Assembly: GCF_007641255.1 (NCBI RefSeq)
Contig: NZ_CP036259.1
Coordinates: 3,846,501 to 3,910,500, forward strand
Direction of reading: 5' to 3'
Source of the DNA: Sporomusa termitida
GTDB taxonomy: Bacteria; Bacillota; Negativicutes; Sporomusales; Sporomusaceae
DNA: 64,000 nucleotides
Of this stretch, positions 17,064 through 26,274 are shown piece by piece. Position 1 is the stretch's first letter, and each line of letters starts with the position of its first letter. The translations under genes were made by a program, and so were the position numbers. The notes beneath the pieces were generated by a model. It saw only the letters and a program-made list of their open reading frames with translations. It did no database searches and was not told the origin of the DNA.

Positions 17064-18173
17064 CTAATAGGCTTGTATCAGCTCGCGCGGGTAATCGGTG
17101 AGCAATTCAGAACCATTGTTTGCTATATAGATACAATCCGTCACCCGGGGTCCGCCAATGTCCTGTCTGTAGATGGTAGGCAACAGCAAATCCACCACCA
17201 TACCGGCTTCAATCCGTTCCTGCCGGCCTTTGCCGATGAGGGGATAAAACTCAGATTGCCGGATACCCACGCCATAGCCGACGACATCAAGAAAGCTTTG
17301 GCCGTAGCCGTGCTCCTCAACAATCTCCCGGGCGGCAGCATCCACCTCAGCAGCGGTTATTCCCGGCTTAAGCGCGGCAATGGCAGCTGTCTGTGCTTTC
17401 AGCAACAGCTCATATACAGCTCTTTTGGCCTCGCCAACGTCACCTACAGCCACGGTGCGGCACAGTTTGGCGCAATACCCCTCATACGTGGCGCCCAAAT
17501 GGATAACGACAATCTCACCTGTTTCAATTTTCTTGCTGCTGGCGCAGGGATGAGTCAGCAGGGACCGGCTGCCGGCAACAACCTGAGGACGAAAGGGAGA
17601 TCCGCCTGATCCTGCTTTTAACATGGCATACTCCGCTTCGGCCAGGACATCCAGTTCGCGCACGCCCGGCACTACCGCCTGCACAGCGGCCGCCATGCCC
17701 TGTACGGCAATCCTCCCCGCCTGGCGCATATACTCTATCTCCCCGGCGTCTTTCACCGCGCGCAGGCGATAAAAGAGTTCACCGGCGTTTTTGAACCCAT
17801 TTTCGGGAAAATGGCGACGCAACGTATCATATACGGCAAACCCGACAAAATAACGTTCAAACCCGATACTGGGTTCGGTATAACCGTAAGCCTTGATCCG
17901 CTCGACGGTTTTAGCTGCCAGACTCTCTCCCGGAAAGAGATAGCCGTACGTTTTTATGCCGGTCTCATTCCCTACATAACCGGCATCCAGCCATAACGTT
18001 ACGGCACATGGTTCACCCTGGCGCGGAATGATCACAGCCAGGCATTCAATCTGGGTCAACCCGGTAAAGTAGATCAGGTTCTCCCGGTTGGTTACCAGCA
18101 GGACATCAAGATTGTTCTCCGCCATCATTTGCTGGGCTCTTTGCAGCCGGTCCTGGTAAGGGGCCTTGATCAT
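17064..18173 (-). CDS. M24-fold (aminopeptidase P/creatinase-like) protein lacking metal ligands
   Basis: The 369 residues show the full creatinase/prolidase architecture, with an N-terminal creatinase domain (about 8-130) and a pita-bread domain (about 140-360). The five metal ligands of M24 peptidases are replaced. The Asp of VxDxG is His (VVIHLG), and the second Asp is Lys (GYCAKLCRT). The GHG histidine is Tyr (GYGVG). The Glu of EPG is Leu (LLLPTIY), and the last Glu is Thr (PRVTD). Creatinase is a metal-free precedent, so a non-peptidase hydrolase or lyase is likely. The ATG overlaps the aldolase stop by 4 bases, which makes it the last gene of the pathway operon. Confidence 0.8.
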   Translation of the reverse strand: MIKAPYQDRLQRAQQMMAENNLDVLLVTNRENLIYFTGLTQIECLAVIIPRQGEPCAVTLWLDAGYVGNETGIKTYGYLFPGESLAAKTVERIKAYGYTEPSIGFERYFVGFAVYDTLRRHFPENGFKNAGELFYRLRAVKDAGEIEYMRQAGRIAVQGMAAAVQAVVPGVRELDVLAEAEYAMLKAGSGGSPFRPQVVAGSRSLLTHPCASSKKIETGEIVVIHLGATYEGYCAKLCRTVAVGDVGEAKRAVYELLLKAQTAAIAALKPGITAAEVDAAAREIVEEHGYGQSFLDVVGYGVGIRQSEFYPLIGKGRQERIEAGMVVDLLLPTIYRQDIGGPRVTDCIYIANNGSELLTDYPRELIQAY

Positions 18174-19186
18174 ACGGCCCCCGGCCGGCGTTGTTTGCTC
18201 AGTTCAATGGCAACGTCAATAATCAGATCCTCCTGACCGCCTACAGTTTTGCGCCGGCCCAGTTCCATGAGAATATCCCGGGAATCAACCCCGAATTTTT
18301 CTGCGGCGCGGCGGGCATGGAGCAGGAAGCTGCCATAAGCACCGGCATAGCCGATAACCAGCGCGTCATTGCTGATTACCTGGGGGCGATGCAGCAGCGG
18401 GTCAATAACCTCCTGACCGACATCCATCAATTTATAAAGATCAATGCCGGTTTCATACCCCATTTTAGCAAGCACTGCTGCCAATACCTCCAGCTGGGTG
18501 TTGCCGGCACCGGCCCCCAGACCGCGGACCGAGCCGTCGATAATAGTAGCCCCGGCTTCGATAGCCGCCAAACTATTGCCAATCGCCAGGCCCAGATTGT
18601 TATGGCCATGGAAGCCAACCGGAACCTTGACAGCCGCCTTCACGGCCGCAATTTTTTCTTTCACTTCCCCCGGCACCATGGCGCCGCCGGAGTCGGTCAC
18701 ATAGACAATATCCGAGCCATAGCTCTCCATCAGTTTGGCCTGCTCAACCACTTTTTCCACAGAGGCCATATGGCTCATCATCAGAAAACCGATAGCCTCC
18801 AGCCCATGCTTCTTGGCAAAATTTATGTGCTGTTCGGCCACATCGGCCTCTGTAACATGGGTAGCAACCCGGACGGTGTGAACATTGTATTCCATGGCAA
18901 CCTTCAAATCCTCAATCGTCCCGATGCCGGGAATTAACAGCACATCCAGCTTGCAATTTTTCAGCGCTTGCGAAACTGCCGCAAAATACTCTTTGTCGGT
19001 AGCTTTAGCGAAACCGTATTGCAGGGATGATCCGCCAATCCCATCCCCATGGCCAATTTCAACAGTAGTTACACCGGCCTCATCCAAACGCCGGGCAATT
19101 CCCGCCATTTGTTCGGCCGCCAGCGAGTGGCTGATGGCATGCATGCCGTCACGCAGCGTAACGTCAATTAAACGGATATGCTTCAT
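18170..19186 (-). CDS. 4-hydroxy-2-oxovalerate aldolase
   Basis: A 338-residue TIM-barrel class II aldolase of the DmpG/MhpE/BphI family. [10 protein letters not shown] at the start, GFHGHNNLG and the [12 protein letters not shown] segment are the family marks; the Asp and the two His of HGH bind the divalent metal. It splits 4-hydroxy-2-oxovalerate into pyruvate and acetaldehyde. The acetaldehyde is normally channelled to the acylating dehydrogenase, whose gene is directly upstream and overlaps by 4 bases. The product could also act on longer 4-hydroxy-2-oxo acids. All three lower-pathway genes are translationally coupled. Confidence 0.93.
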   Translation of the reverse strand: MKHIRLIDVTLRDGMHAISHSLAAEQMAGIARRLDEAGVTTVEIGHGDGIGGSSLQYGFAKATDKEYFAAVSQALKNCKLDVLLIPGIGTIEDLKVAMEYNVHTVRVATHVTEADVAEQHINFAKKHGLEAIGFLMMSHMASVEKVVEQAKLMESYGSDIVYVTDSGGAMVPGEVKEKIAAVKAAVKVPVGFHGHNNLGLAIGNSLAAIEAGATIIDGSVRGLGAGAGNTQLEVLAAVLAKMGYETGIDLYKLMDVGQEVIDPLLHRPQVISNDALVIGYAGAYGSFLLHARRAAEKFGVDSRDILMELGRRKTVGGQEDLIIDVAIELSKQRRPGAV

Positions 19187-20055
19187 GAATTAACCCCCTT
19201 CAGTTTGTTCTGGGCATAACGCTCAGCGACGGCAATCGCGGCCGAGGTAATAATATCAAGGTTGCCGGAATACTTGGGCAGATAGTCGCCGGCCCCTTCC
19301 ACTTCCACCATGGCCACTACCCGTTCCCCGTCCGCATAAGGCTCGATTTTTAAATGATAGCCGGGAACATATTTTTTTACTTTCGTCACCATAGCGTTAA
19401 TCGCTTCTTTGATTTTGTCAATATTACGGGTGTCACACTTGCAGTAAATTGTGTTGCGCATCATAACCGGCGGTTCCGCCGGATTCAGGATGATAATGGC
19501 TTTGCCTTCCTTGGCCCCACCCACTTTTATCAGGGCGCTCCTGGTGGTTTCGGTGAATTCATCGATATTTTGCCGGGTACCGGGTCCGGCGCTTTTACTG
19601 GAGATTGTGGCCACGATCTCCGCATATTCAACAGGGACCACCTGGTTGATTGCGGCCACAATCGGGACAGTTGCCTGCCCGCCGCAGGTCACCATATTCA
19701 CATTGTCCACACCACCCCCTAAGTTAAGCTCTACTGCCGGTACACAGTAGGGTCCCACGGCTGCCGGTGTTAAATCAACGGCAAAAATCCCGGCTGCTTT
19801 TAAGAGTGGCGCATGCATTTGGTGAGCCCGGGCGCCGGTGGCATCAAACACTATATCAATATTCGCTTCCTGCAAAATCCCGTGAATGCCCTCAATTGTG
19901 GTCTTAATTCCTCTTTCTTCTGCCAGCTTTAATCCGTGAGAGTCGGGGACAATCCCGGCCATTATCACCAGTTCCAAATGCTCGCTACGGGCTATTTTCA
20001 GCATTAGATCTATTCCTATATTACCTGGTCCAACTATAGCGGTTCTTAACTTCAC
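19183..20055 (-). CDS. Acetaldehyde dehydrogenase (acylating), DmpF/MhpF type
   Basis: A 290-residue partner of the aldolase that oxidises acetaldehyde with NAD and CoA to acetyl-CoA. The N-terminal Rossmann motif is VGPGNIG, the catalytic cysteine is in [12 protein letters not shown], and [18 protein letters not shown] is a family block. The start is GTG with AGGAGGGG 5 bases upstream, overlapping the hydratase stop. In an acetogen the acetyl-CoA can enter energy metabolism directly. The pair with the aldolase is normally a channelling complex in the cytoplasm. Confidence 0.93.
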   Translation of the reverse strand: MKLRTAIVGPGNIGIDLMLKIARSEHLELVIMAGIVPDSHGLKLAEERGIKTTIEGIHGILQEANIDIVFDATGARAHQMHAPLLKAAGIFAVDLTPAAVGPYCVPAVELNLGGGVDNVNMVTCGGQATVPIVAAINQVVPVEYAEIVATISSKSAGPGTRQNIDEFTETTRSALIKVGGAKEGKAIIILNPAEPPVMMRNTIYCKCDTRNIDKIKEAINAMVTKVKKYVPGYHLKIEPYADGERVVAMVEVEGAGDYLPKYSGNLDIITSAAIAVAERYAQNKLKGVNS

Positions 20056-20849
20056 AAAATCCCCTCCTGTTTTTTAAAACGCGCAGATACGCTGCCGATA
20101 CGGTCAAAATAAAATGTTATATTATCACCGTCAGCTACCGGGCAGGCGGCGGTAAAGGACCCGGACATAATGACCTCGCCTTTTTTCAGACTAATGTTAT
20201 ATTGGGCCAGCTTATTGGCCAGCCAGGCGACGGCGTTGGCCGGGTGTCCGAGAACGGCAGCGCCGGCCGCGGTAGCAACTACTTCACCGTTTTTCTCAAG
20301 CACCAGCCCCATATACCTCATGTCAATATCCGCAAGGGGCGTCAGCTTCCCGCTCAGAATAACCCGCCCGATGGAAGCGCCGTCGGCAATTGTGTCCTGA
20401 ATCTTGATCTTCCAGTCTTTTATCCTGCTGTCAATAATCTCGATGGCCGGCATAATCCCGGCGGTAGCCCGTAAAACATCGGCAATCGTAATCCCCGGGC
20501 CCTGGAGGTCTTCCTGCAAGACAAAAGCAATTTCCGGTTCGACTTTCGGGGCAATAAGCTCGCTTAACACAACGGCATCACCTTCATAGCCCATCATATA
20601 ATCGGCAATATAACCATAATCAGGCTCAAATACGCCCAGCGCATTCTGCATAGCCTTACTCGTCAAACCAATCTTTTTCCCGACAATACGATGTCCGGCG
20701 GCCAGCCGCAGTTTCATGCCTTCAAGCTGAATGGCATAAGCCTCGTCGTTGGTAAGCGGATACTGATCGGTGAGAGTTGCAATCGCTGTACCGGTCTTCT
20801 CCGCCTCATAAAGCGCGGCAGCCAGTTGATTAATGGTGTTTTTTTCCAT
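20052..20849 (-). CDS. 2-oxopent-4-enoate hydratase (MhpD/DmpE family)
   Basis: A 265-residue enzyme of the fumarylacetoacetase-like hydratase/decarboxylase family. The core [15 protein letters not shown] and [13 protein letters not shown] contain the conserved Glu residues for Mg binding. The expected reaction is hydration of 2-hydroxypenta-2,4-dienoate to 4-hydroxy-2-oxovalerate. 4-oxalocrotonate decarboxylase belongs to the same family and cannot be excluded. The ATG at 20849 with GGAGGGGTCACC is the credible start; a longer frame reaching 20936 overlaps the upstream gene. The product feeds the next two enzymes. Confidence 0.88.
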   Translation of the reverse strand: MEKNTINQLAAALYEAEKTGTAIATLTDQYPLTNDEAYAIQLEGMKLRLAAGHRIVGKKIGLTSKAMQNALGVFEPDYGYIADYMMGYEGDAVVLSELIAPKVEPEIAFVLQEDLQGPGITIADVLRATAGIMPAIEIIDSRIKDWKIKIQDTIADGASIGRVILSGKLTPLADIDMRYMGLVLEKNGEVVATAAGAAVLGHPANAVAWLANKLAQYNISLKKGEVIMSGSFTAACPVADGDNITFYFDRIGSVSARFKKQEGIL

Positions 20850-21738
20850 GGTGACCCCTCCATTTTTGCTGTAATTTTCCCCGTAGAATCCGGGCCAGCT
20901 CAGTGGCCAGACCAGCCTGATCCACCAAACCGGCACGACAATATTGTTTTAGAACCTCAGTGGCTGCTACCACCTCATCATGCGGCCCTGGCAAGCTGAC
21001 AATAGTAGCAAGCCCTACCTTGCCGATACCAATGCGTACCCCATCCTTGACATGTCTCCCGGTTCCTTGTTCAAATTGGACAATATAGGGCGTCAGTGCC
21101 GCCGGGTCAACCGCTAATAACGCCTCAACGCTAAAATCCTTGTCCTCGGCCCCCACACCGCCGGTAGTAATAATCAGACCAAAGCCACGATCAATTGCTT
21201 CCATTATTTTTCGGCTGATCGCCCCTTTGCTGTCGGCAATCACACCGCCGAACTCTGTTTTATAACCGTTTTCCTGCATAGCTTTACAGAGATACGGGGA
21301 ATTCGTGTCTTCAATCATGGCCTGTTCAAGTTCAAACCCGGTGGCGTAAACCAGCGCCCGGGCCAGAACATTTTTTTCGATTTCCGTCAGCATAGCCTGC
21401 GTCCTGGTCACAATCTGCCCGGACTCCACCGCATCGCAATTAATCAGTCCCATAATCCCCTGGGAATCAATAAAAGTCTCAGGACTAATCGTAAGGCCGG
21501 TGATTTGTCCCAACCTTGCCAGCAGCAATTTTTCCTTACCGATAATCTGGTTGATGGAAACCTTCTTCTCCAGGATATCCAGACAAAAATGATCTTGCCG
21601 TACGTCAATAACCAATACTTTTTCCGGTGGTAATTCCAGAACCTGGGCTACGCTTGTGGCAATATCACTTAAATTTACATCTTTCATAAGGACATTCTGA
21701 ACCCGCAGTTCCGTTTTCTCAAGCAGATTTAAATTCAT
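20830..21738 (-). CDS. Molybdopterin-binding (MoaB/CinA-N-like) domain protein
   Basis: A 302-residue protein. The N-terminal 120 residues are not recognised. Residues about 120-250 contain a MoCF/CinA-like domain (ARALVYATGFELEQAMIEDTN, then IITTGGVGAEDKD), which in MogA/MoeA binds molybdopterin. It is not a normal MogA or MoeA by length or order. It lies between a NadC-like gene (6 bp gap) and the hydratase (20 bp overlap), so it is part of the catabolic operon. It may help assemble a nucleotide- or pterin-type cofactor for an enzyme of the pathway. No established function is known to me. Confidence 0.68.
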   Translation of the reverse strand: MNLNLLEKTELRVQNVLMKDVNLSDIATSVAQVLELPPEKVLVIDVRQDHFCLDILEKKVSINQIIGKEKLLLARLGQITGLTISPETFIDSQGIMGLINCDAVESGQIVTRTQAMLTEIEKNVLARALVYATGFELEQAMIEDTNSPYLCKAMQENGYKTEFGGVIADSKGAISRKIMEAIDRGFGLIITTGGVGAEDKDFSVEALLAVDPAALTPYIVQFEQGTGRHVKDGVRIGIGKVGLATIVSLPGPHDEVVAATEVLKQYCRAGLVDQAGLATELARILRGKLQQKWRGHHGKKHH

Positions 21739-21744
21739 GACAGC

Positions 21745-22560
21745 TTAGCTCCCCACCACATCAAGTTTCATGTCTAATAACGGTGCGTCGATAATTTCCA
21801 TGCCGATATCCAAAATATCAATATCTTCGGCCTGTAAGCTGCCGATATTCTGCAGGGAAATTCCTTTGGCAAACGCCAGTTGAACCTGGGACCGCCGGCC
21901 GGTTTTTCTCAGACCGGCGCTTACCCTGCGTAAGTCTTCCACATTGCCGGTATCGACCATGATAATGCCGGCCCCGCACTCGGCCGCCAACACCGCCTCA
22001 GCCGCAATATCACCGGTTTCCCCTTTTAACTGCAGAACCTTTAACTCCGGTCTTGCGCTCACGGCAGTCAGTGTTTCCTTAATGCCGCCCAGCATGCGGA
22101 CAAAGTTTTTGTCCAGATACAAAAACGGGACATCCACAATCCGGAAATGCGCGCCGCCATGATTGACCGCCTCTCTGACAAGCTGCTTGATCTCCGGCGG
22201 CATTTTTTTCCAGGCGCCGCTCACAATGCGCAGCGAACCAGCGCTGGCCACCGCCTTCCGGGCGGCAGTGGCAATCCCGGATGGCTTACTCAACATACCG
22301 ATAGCAAACTCTTCGGCAACGGCAATCTCTTTCGGTGTGCCGGTCAGGGTAAGAATGACCTCGCCTGCGGCTACTGTATCGTTGTCTTGTTTGTGCAACT
22401 GATAGCTTAGCCGTTGCTCCTCCAGGACGGTTTGGAGCCGCTTAACGCCCGCCACTACCCCGCCTTGTTCCGCAGTCAGGCAGGCAGTATAGGTTTTGTC
22501 CCGCACCGAGGCAAAAATCGTGTCACGTATGTCGTTTGCCAATGTCATCCCTCCCATCAA
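21745..22560 (-). CDS. NadC-like (quinolinate phosphoribosyltransferase-fold) protein
   Basis: About 270 residues with the overall order of NadC/ModD proteins: an N-terminal sandwich (AGVKRLQTVLEEQRLSYQLHKQDNDTVAAGEVILTLTG) and a barrel half (PSGIATAARKAV, then EAVLAAECGAGIIMVDTGNVEDLR). It is not next to nadA or nadB, and several NadC substrate residues are not obvious, so it need not make NAD. ModD, a NadC paralogue of molybdate operons, is the closest analogy in context. The start is uncertain: ATGs at 22557 and 22548 overlap GGGAGGG, while the TTG at 22542 has ideal 7-base spacing. The stop of the transporter gene is 5 bp upstream of 22560. Confidence 0.7.
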   Translation of the reverse strand: MMGGMTLANDIRDTIFASVRDKTYTACLTAEQGGVVAGVKRLQTVLEEQRLSYQLHKQDNDTVAAGEVILTLTGTPKEIAVAEEFAIGMLSKPSGIATAARKAVASAGSLRIVSGAWKKMPPEIKQLVREAVNHGGAHFRIVDVPFLYLDKNFVRMLGGIKETLTAVSARPELKVLQLKGETGDIAAEAVLAAECGAGIIMVDTGNVEDLRRVSAGLRKTGRRSQVQLAFAKGISLQNIGSLQAEDIDILDIGMEIIDAPLLDMKLDVVGS

Positions 22561-22565
22561 TTGAA

Positions 22566-23852
22566 CTAGGCATTTTGCCCATTTTCACGCTCAAGCAGCA
22601 GTTCTTGCTCTTGCTCCTGTCGCTGAGCCACAAAATCCTCGCGTTCCAATATAATTGAGAACAGGAGACCGGCGATTAGTGCCCAAAATGGCGAGCCGAT
22701 GTTAAATATGCTGATATTGGAAACAGCGACAATGAAGGACACGAACGAACCGTATTTGAATCTGCCGGAAAAGGCACCGGCGAAGGCACTGATTAATACG
22801 CCAAACATAGCCAGACCGGCCAGCATCGCCGTCAGTTCTTTCGGCACAAGCCCGGCAACAGTAATGGCAACGCCGGCGGAAAGGGAGAAAAGAATCCAAA
22901 AAACGCCTTCGGAAATAGCAGCAATAAAGCGGAGCGACTTATCCTCTCCGGCGGCCGGGCTGGCGCAAATGGCAGTACTGGGACCGGCAGTAACGCAGGG
23001 ATGAGCCCCAAAAATGGCATTCAGAACAGTGCCAAGGCCAGGCGCGATGAAGATCGAATTGATCGGCAGATTTTTATAACCTTCCGCCATCAAAACACCC
23101 ACCGCCTGAATGTTTTGCACGCCAAGCACCAAAATCGTCAGCGGGACTGTCAGTTCAAAAAATGCCCTGACCGTAAATTCCGGGTGCAGAAACAACACCG
23201 GTGTCGCTAATTGAAACTCGAGCACATCCCATTGGGCCATGCCCAGCGTTGTTGCCAGAAATCCGCCCAGAATAATGGATCCCAGTATCGGGGGGAATTT
23301 CTTAGCGAACCCTTTCAGCGCCGTGAGGGCAAAAAACAGCAGCACCGGCGGACCAATAAGCACCGGCTGCTCCTTGATTGCAGTGACCAGATTAACGCCG
23401 AAACTCATCATTACGCCGGCAATCATTCCCAGCATTACCGGCAGCGGCAGATAATCAATAGCCTTTTTTATCAGACCGGAAACACTGATGACAATGACAA
23501 GCACGGCCACCATATAGTAAGCGCCTACCGCTTCCGCGTGAGGCAGGTGAGTTAATGACTTGCCGATGATAATCGCACCGGGAATACTGTAAGCCGCTAC
23601 CAGCGGCAAACGATACTTCAAAGCGTAATAAATAGTTAACAGGCCACCGGTCATATAGATCGCAAACAGCCAGGAAGTAGCAACCTCAGGGGAAAGCTGC
23701 CCCTGCTGAGCAGCATTCATGACAATAACACCCGGGCCCATAATGCTAAATATTGCGGCAACAAAACCGGTACCAATTCCTGCGGCATTAGCGTTTTTTA
23801 CTGTAACCTTCAGACTGTCGGTAAGTTTATACCCTGGTTCCATCCATGCCAT
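22566..23852 (-). CDS. Benzoate/H+ symporter-type (BenE-like) transporter
   Basis: A 428-residue membrane protein with about 11-12 segments. The block VAAYSIPGAIIIGKSLTHLPHAEAVGAYYMVAVLVIVISVSGLIKKAIDYLPLPVMLGMIAGV resembles BenE: the YSIPGA motif and a PLPVMLGMIAG helix. BenE proteins import benzoate or similar aromatic acids with protons. The C-terminus is a Gln/Glu-rich tail. ATG 23852 is preferred because GAGGAGGG lies 8 bases upstream; a start at 23891 lacks a site. It is the first gene of the seven-gene operon 17064-23852, so it probably imports the pathway substrate. NCS2 xanthine/uracil carriers are a more distant alternative. Confidence 0.75.
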   Translation of the reverse strand: MAWMEPGYKLTDSLKVTVKNANAAGIGTGFVAAIFSIMGPGVIVMNAAQQGQLSPEVATSWLFAIYMTGGLLTIYYALKYRLPLVAAYSIPGAIIIGKSLTHLPHAEAVGAYYMVAVLVIVISVSGLIKKAIDYLPLPVMLGMIAGVMMSFGVNLVTAIKEQPVLIGPPVLLFFALTALKGFAKKFPPILGSIILGGFLATTLGMAQWDVLEFQLATPVLFLHPEFTVRAFFELTVPLTILVLGVQNIQAVGVLMAEGYKNLPINSIFIAPGLGTVLNAIFGAHPCVTAGPSTAICASPAAGEDKSLRFIAAISEGVFWILFSLSAGVAITVAGLVPKELTAMLAGLAMFGVLISAFAGAFSGRFKYGSFVSFIVAVSNISIFNIGSPFWALIAGLLFSIILEREDFVAQRQEQEQELLLERENGQNA

Positions 23853-23956
23853 AATAAAATCCCTCCTCATAGCCTTCATTATTTTACTCATTTGGCAATA
23901 AACTTGCTTCGTGCAGAACAGGCACCGGCTTTAGTGTCTTGATAGAAACAACATTG

Positions 23957-23977
23957 AGCCAATATTAAACGTTGGCT
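23957..23977. promoter_or_regulatory. Inverted repeat between larA-like gene and transporter
   Basis: AGCCAA-N9-TTGGCT lies between the stop of the LarA-like gene and the transporter start. It is either an operator or a weak transcription-termination hairpin (its minus-strand tail TCAATGTTGTTTC is only moderately T-rich). Confidence 0.35.
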
Positions 23978-24000
23978 GGTTGCCTAAGGTCAAGCGGCGG

Positions 24001-25449
24001 TTATTGCCGCTTAACCCCCAAAGGTGAAATGCCGCGTTGCCGCAGCCATTTTGGCATTAATTCCTCATCCACCCGTTTGGAGACAGCCGGTGCTTTTGCT
24101 TGCAGCAGCTGCAGGAGACTATGGCTAAGGTTCAGCCCGCCAATGGCGCCGTCAAAAATTAACACTTTATCGGTGTTGGCCGTTTTGTAGGCAAATTGCA
24201 TGGCATTGTCAAGGCTTTCAGAAATCACCGCATGTTTGGTATACTCCAGATTCTGGGGATCATTGTCAAAAAGTTCCGCTTGTTCTTTCTTAACAACAAT
24301 TGTTGGTATCTGTTCCGAGAAAAATGCGCTTGGGTAGCCGCCCCAGGCATAGTTGTGAATGACCATTTTAACTGCCGGATTAACCGGCGCAATATCGTCA
24401 ATCAGCGGCTTGCCGTTTTTTCCGTAAAAAGCCTCAGTATACCAGGTATAGGGTGGCAAATCACCATCAAGATCAAACAAATCGACGTTGGCCCCTACCA
24501 TATTGGCGTAAATGACGCCGGCGGCAAACACATAGGGCACCGGGCACGGGAAATCCAGGCCCACAATACATTCGTCAATCTCGCCCAGCAAGGTCATGAT
24601 CTTCCCGTAATAATTAAGACCGACGAAAGTAAGATAGTCATTCAGTTCAAAGAGATCATTGGCAGCCACAACACCAACCACGCCGCTGGGTGCCATATCC
24701 AGAAACGCCGTAAAGGCAAATTTTGATTTAACAAACTCTGACTCAAAAATCGACCGGGCTGTAAAATTGGCGCCCCGCGGCCCCAGGTTCTGGTGATAGG
24801 TGGAACGGGTTTCAATCCGGGCATAACTCATACCAAACGGTTTTACGGCCCGGTCCACATGGCGGTGAAAGTGCACTTCCCGGACATCACTATTATGGGC
24901 ATGTACAATCCAGTCGGCATCATACACCGATTTAAGCCCGTACAATGTCCCAATTTCTGTTTTAATCGGAATCCCTTCATCAATGGGGGCGATACATCTG
25001 GCTTTCCCTTTAAAATGAACGTTCAGTCCATACTGCTTGATATACTCTTCGGTCTCACGGAAACGCAGCCCGTTGCCGGCCCGCAGCCTGATATCGGTGG
25101 CGCCTGTCTTGCTCTCGATCTCGTCCCGCACCACTTTCAGGAAGGTCGCATAGGGCTGGCCGCCAAGTAAGGTAAAGCCATGGTGCGAGGCCAGTACATT
25201 GACAGAATGCCCCGGCTTAATCATAGACATATCAACATTTTGCAAAGCAGCGATTGCCGCCTTTTTAATCAGGTCAAGCCCGTCTCCTGCCGCACTGGGA
25301 TAAATGACCTCCGGTGCATCAGGAAACAGCTCCTTAACCATTACCGAAGTCATCTCCGGATATTCAGCCATCCTTTTTGTCAGAAGATCCGGATGAATAC
25401 CATATTGTGATATTTTTGCCGCTGTCGGTATAATCGGTTTGCGCATCAA
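24001..25449 (-). CDS. LarA-family (nickel-pincer lactate-racemase-like) enzyme
   Basis: A 482-residue protein, longer than LarA (about 425). The order of blocks follows the LarA/DUF2088 fold: a nucleotide-domain strand (GHSVNVLASHHGF), a glycine-rich second strand with LRAGNGLR, and then HNSDVREVHFHRHVDRAVKPFG. In that last block the Lys aligns with the pincer-bound lysine of LarA and the nearby His residues with its catalytic and nickel-binding histidines. LarA homologues racemise or epimerise 2-hydroxy acids by hydride transfer on a nickel-pincer nucleotide. The alignment is by eye. A larC gene 1.7 kb away supports the cofactor. It overlaps the iron-sulfur protein gene by 4 bases. Confidence 0.75.
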   Translation of the reverse strand: MMRKPIIPTAAKISQYGIHPDLLTKRMAEYPEMTSVMVKELFPDAPEVIYPSAAGDGLDLIKKAAIAALQNVDMSMIKPGHSVNVLASHHGFTLLGGQPYATFLKVVRDEIESKTGATDIRLRAGNGLRFRETEEYIKQYGLNVHFKGKARCIAPIDEGIPIKTEIGTLYGLKSVYDADWIVHAHNSDVREVHFHRHVDRAVKPFGMSYARIETRSTYHQNLGPRGANFTARSIFESEFVKSKFAFTAFLDMAPSGVVGVVAANDLFELNDYLTFVGLNYYGKIMTLLGEIDECIVGLDFPCPVPYVFAAGVIYANMVGANVDLFDLDGDLPPYTWYTEAFYGKNGKPLIDDIAPVNPAVKMVIHNYAWGGYPSAFFSEQIPTIVVKKEQAELFDNDPQNLEYTKHAVISESLDNAMQFAYKTANTDKVLIFDGAIGGLNLSHSLLQLLQAKAPAVSKRVDEELMPKWLRQRGISPLGVKRQ

Positions 25450-26060
25450 CGATCCCCCCTGCTGCCTTTTGCTTTAATTACCTTTTCTAAAATCTTGATA
25501 TCTTCGTCAAAATAGAAACCGCTTGTTTTATATTTTTCTTTGATTTCCGGCGAAATATCCCAGAGTGTAGGCGTAATACCATACCATTGATACCCGTCAG
25601 GACGCTCGGGATCAATGCCGGCTGCTTTCAGGATTCGCAGTATCGGCTGGATACACTCCACCTTGCACCCCATACGAATGCCTGTCCGGCGGGATATTTC
25701 CTCTGGTGTTTTGGCGCCCGTCAGGACGGCTGCTGCTACTTCTTCCGCCCGGGTAGCGGTACAATAGCAGATGATCTGTTCCGGATGCATATGGGCAGTT
25801 TTACATAATTCCTTAATTTTTTCGTAAGGAACATCCTCTACATTAACGGCTACCGTATAAGGTTTTTCCAGCTTGACCATCGCAATGGCATATACGGGGC
25901 AGCGTTGTTCACAGGCGCCGCAGCCACGGCAAAACTCTTCATCTACAATCGCTTTTTTATCCTTGATAGCAATGGTTGCGGCCGGGCAAACCTTACTGCA
26001 GATACCACAGCCAATACATTTATCGGCCGAAATCGACGGTTTTACAGAGATGAGTTTCAA
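25446..26060 (-). CDS. Ferredoxin-type 2[4Fe-4S] protein with C-terminal BFD-like [2Fe-2S] domain
   Basis: A 204-residue electron-transfer protein. Residues 10-60 carry two CxxCxxCxxxCP motifs (CIGCGICSKVCP, CRGCGACEQRCP). A second module has CYC followed 33 residues later by CKVEC, the spacing of bacterioferritin-associated-ferredoxin-like [2Fe-2S] domains. The start is a TTG at 26060 with GGGAGG 7 bases upstream; the in-frame extension to 26105 has no site. Because the stop overlaps the LarA-like start, the two are translated together. This suggests a redox partner or a reductive activator of that enzyme or of a substrate reductase. Confidence 0.85.
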   Translation of the reverse strand: MKLISVKPSISADKCIGCGICSKVCPAATIAIKDKKAIVDEEFCRGCGACEQRCPVYAIAMVKLEKPYTVAVNVEDVPYEKIKELCKTAHMHPEQIICYCTATRAEEVAAAVLTGAKTPEEISRRTGIRMGCKVECIQPILRILKAAGIDPERPDGYQWYGITPTLWDISPEIKEKYKTSGFYFDEDIKILEKVIKAKGSRGDR

Positions 26061-26191
26061 ATGAATACCTCCCTTTTGAAATAATAAAATCATTTTTACC
26101 AACATTTATCTTTCTTGTCGGCATCCCCCCTTATATTGCGCGATACATCTATATGATATTACAGCTAATGCAACAATCGCTCTCGTCTCAC

Positions 26192-26214
26192 ATTGTCGCA
26201 CGCTGTTCATATAT
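26192..26214. promoter_or_regulatory. Putative operator upstream of the ferredoxin-larA-like operon
   Basis: ATTGTCGCACGCTGTTCAT at 26192 matches a site upstream of larC (ATTATCGCATATTGTTCGAT at 28375) over most of its length (ATTRTCGCA, then TGTTC at identical spacing). Both lie in the promoters of genes surrounding the IclR regulator, so regulator binding is a reasonable inference. Confidence 0.5.
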
Positions 26215-26274
26215 CTTCGTAAAAAAACACAGTAGCGTGTGCAGTAAGACACTTCGTTAGTGTGTTTGTATTAT

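Noticed and set aside
18191-18937. A 248-codon plus-strand frame
   Set aside because: It is antisense to the aldolase gene, with no RBS and no recognisable domain.
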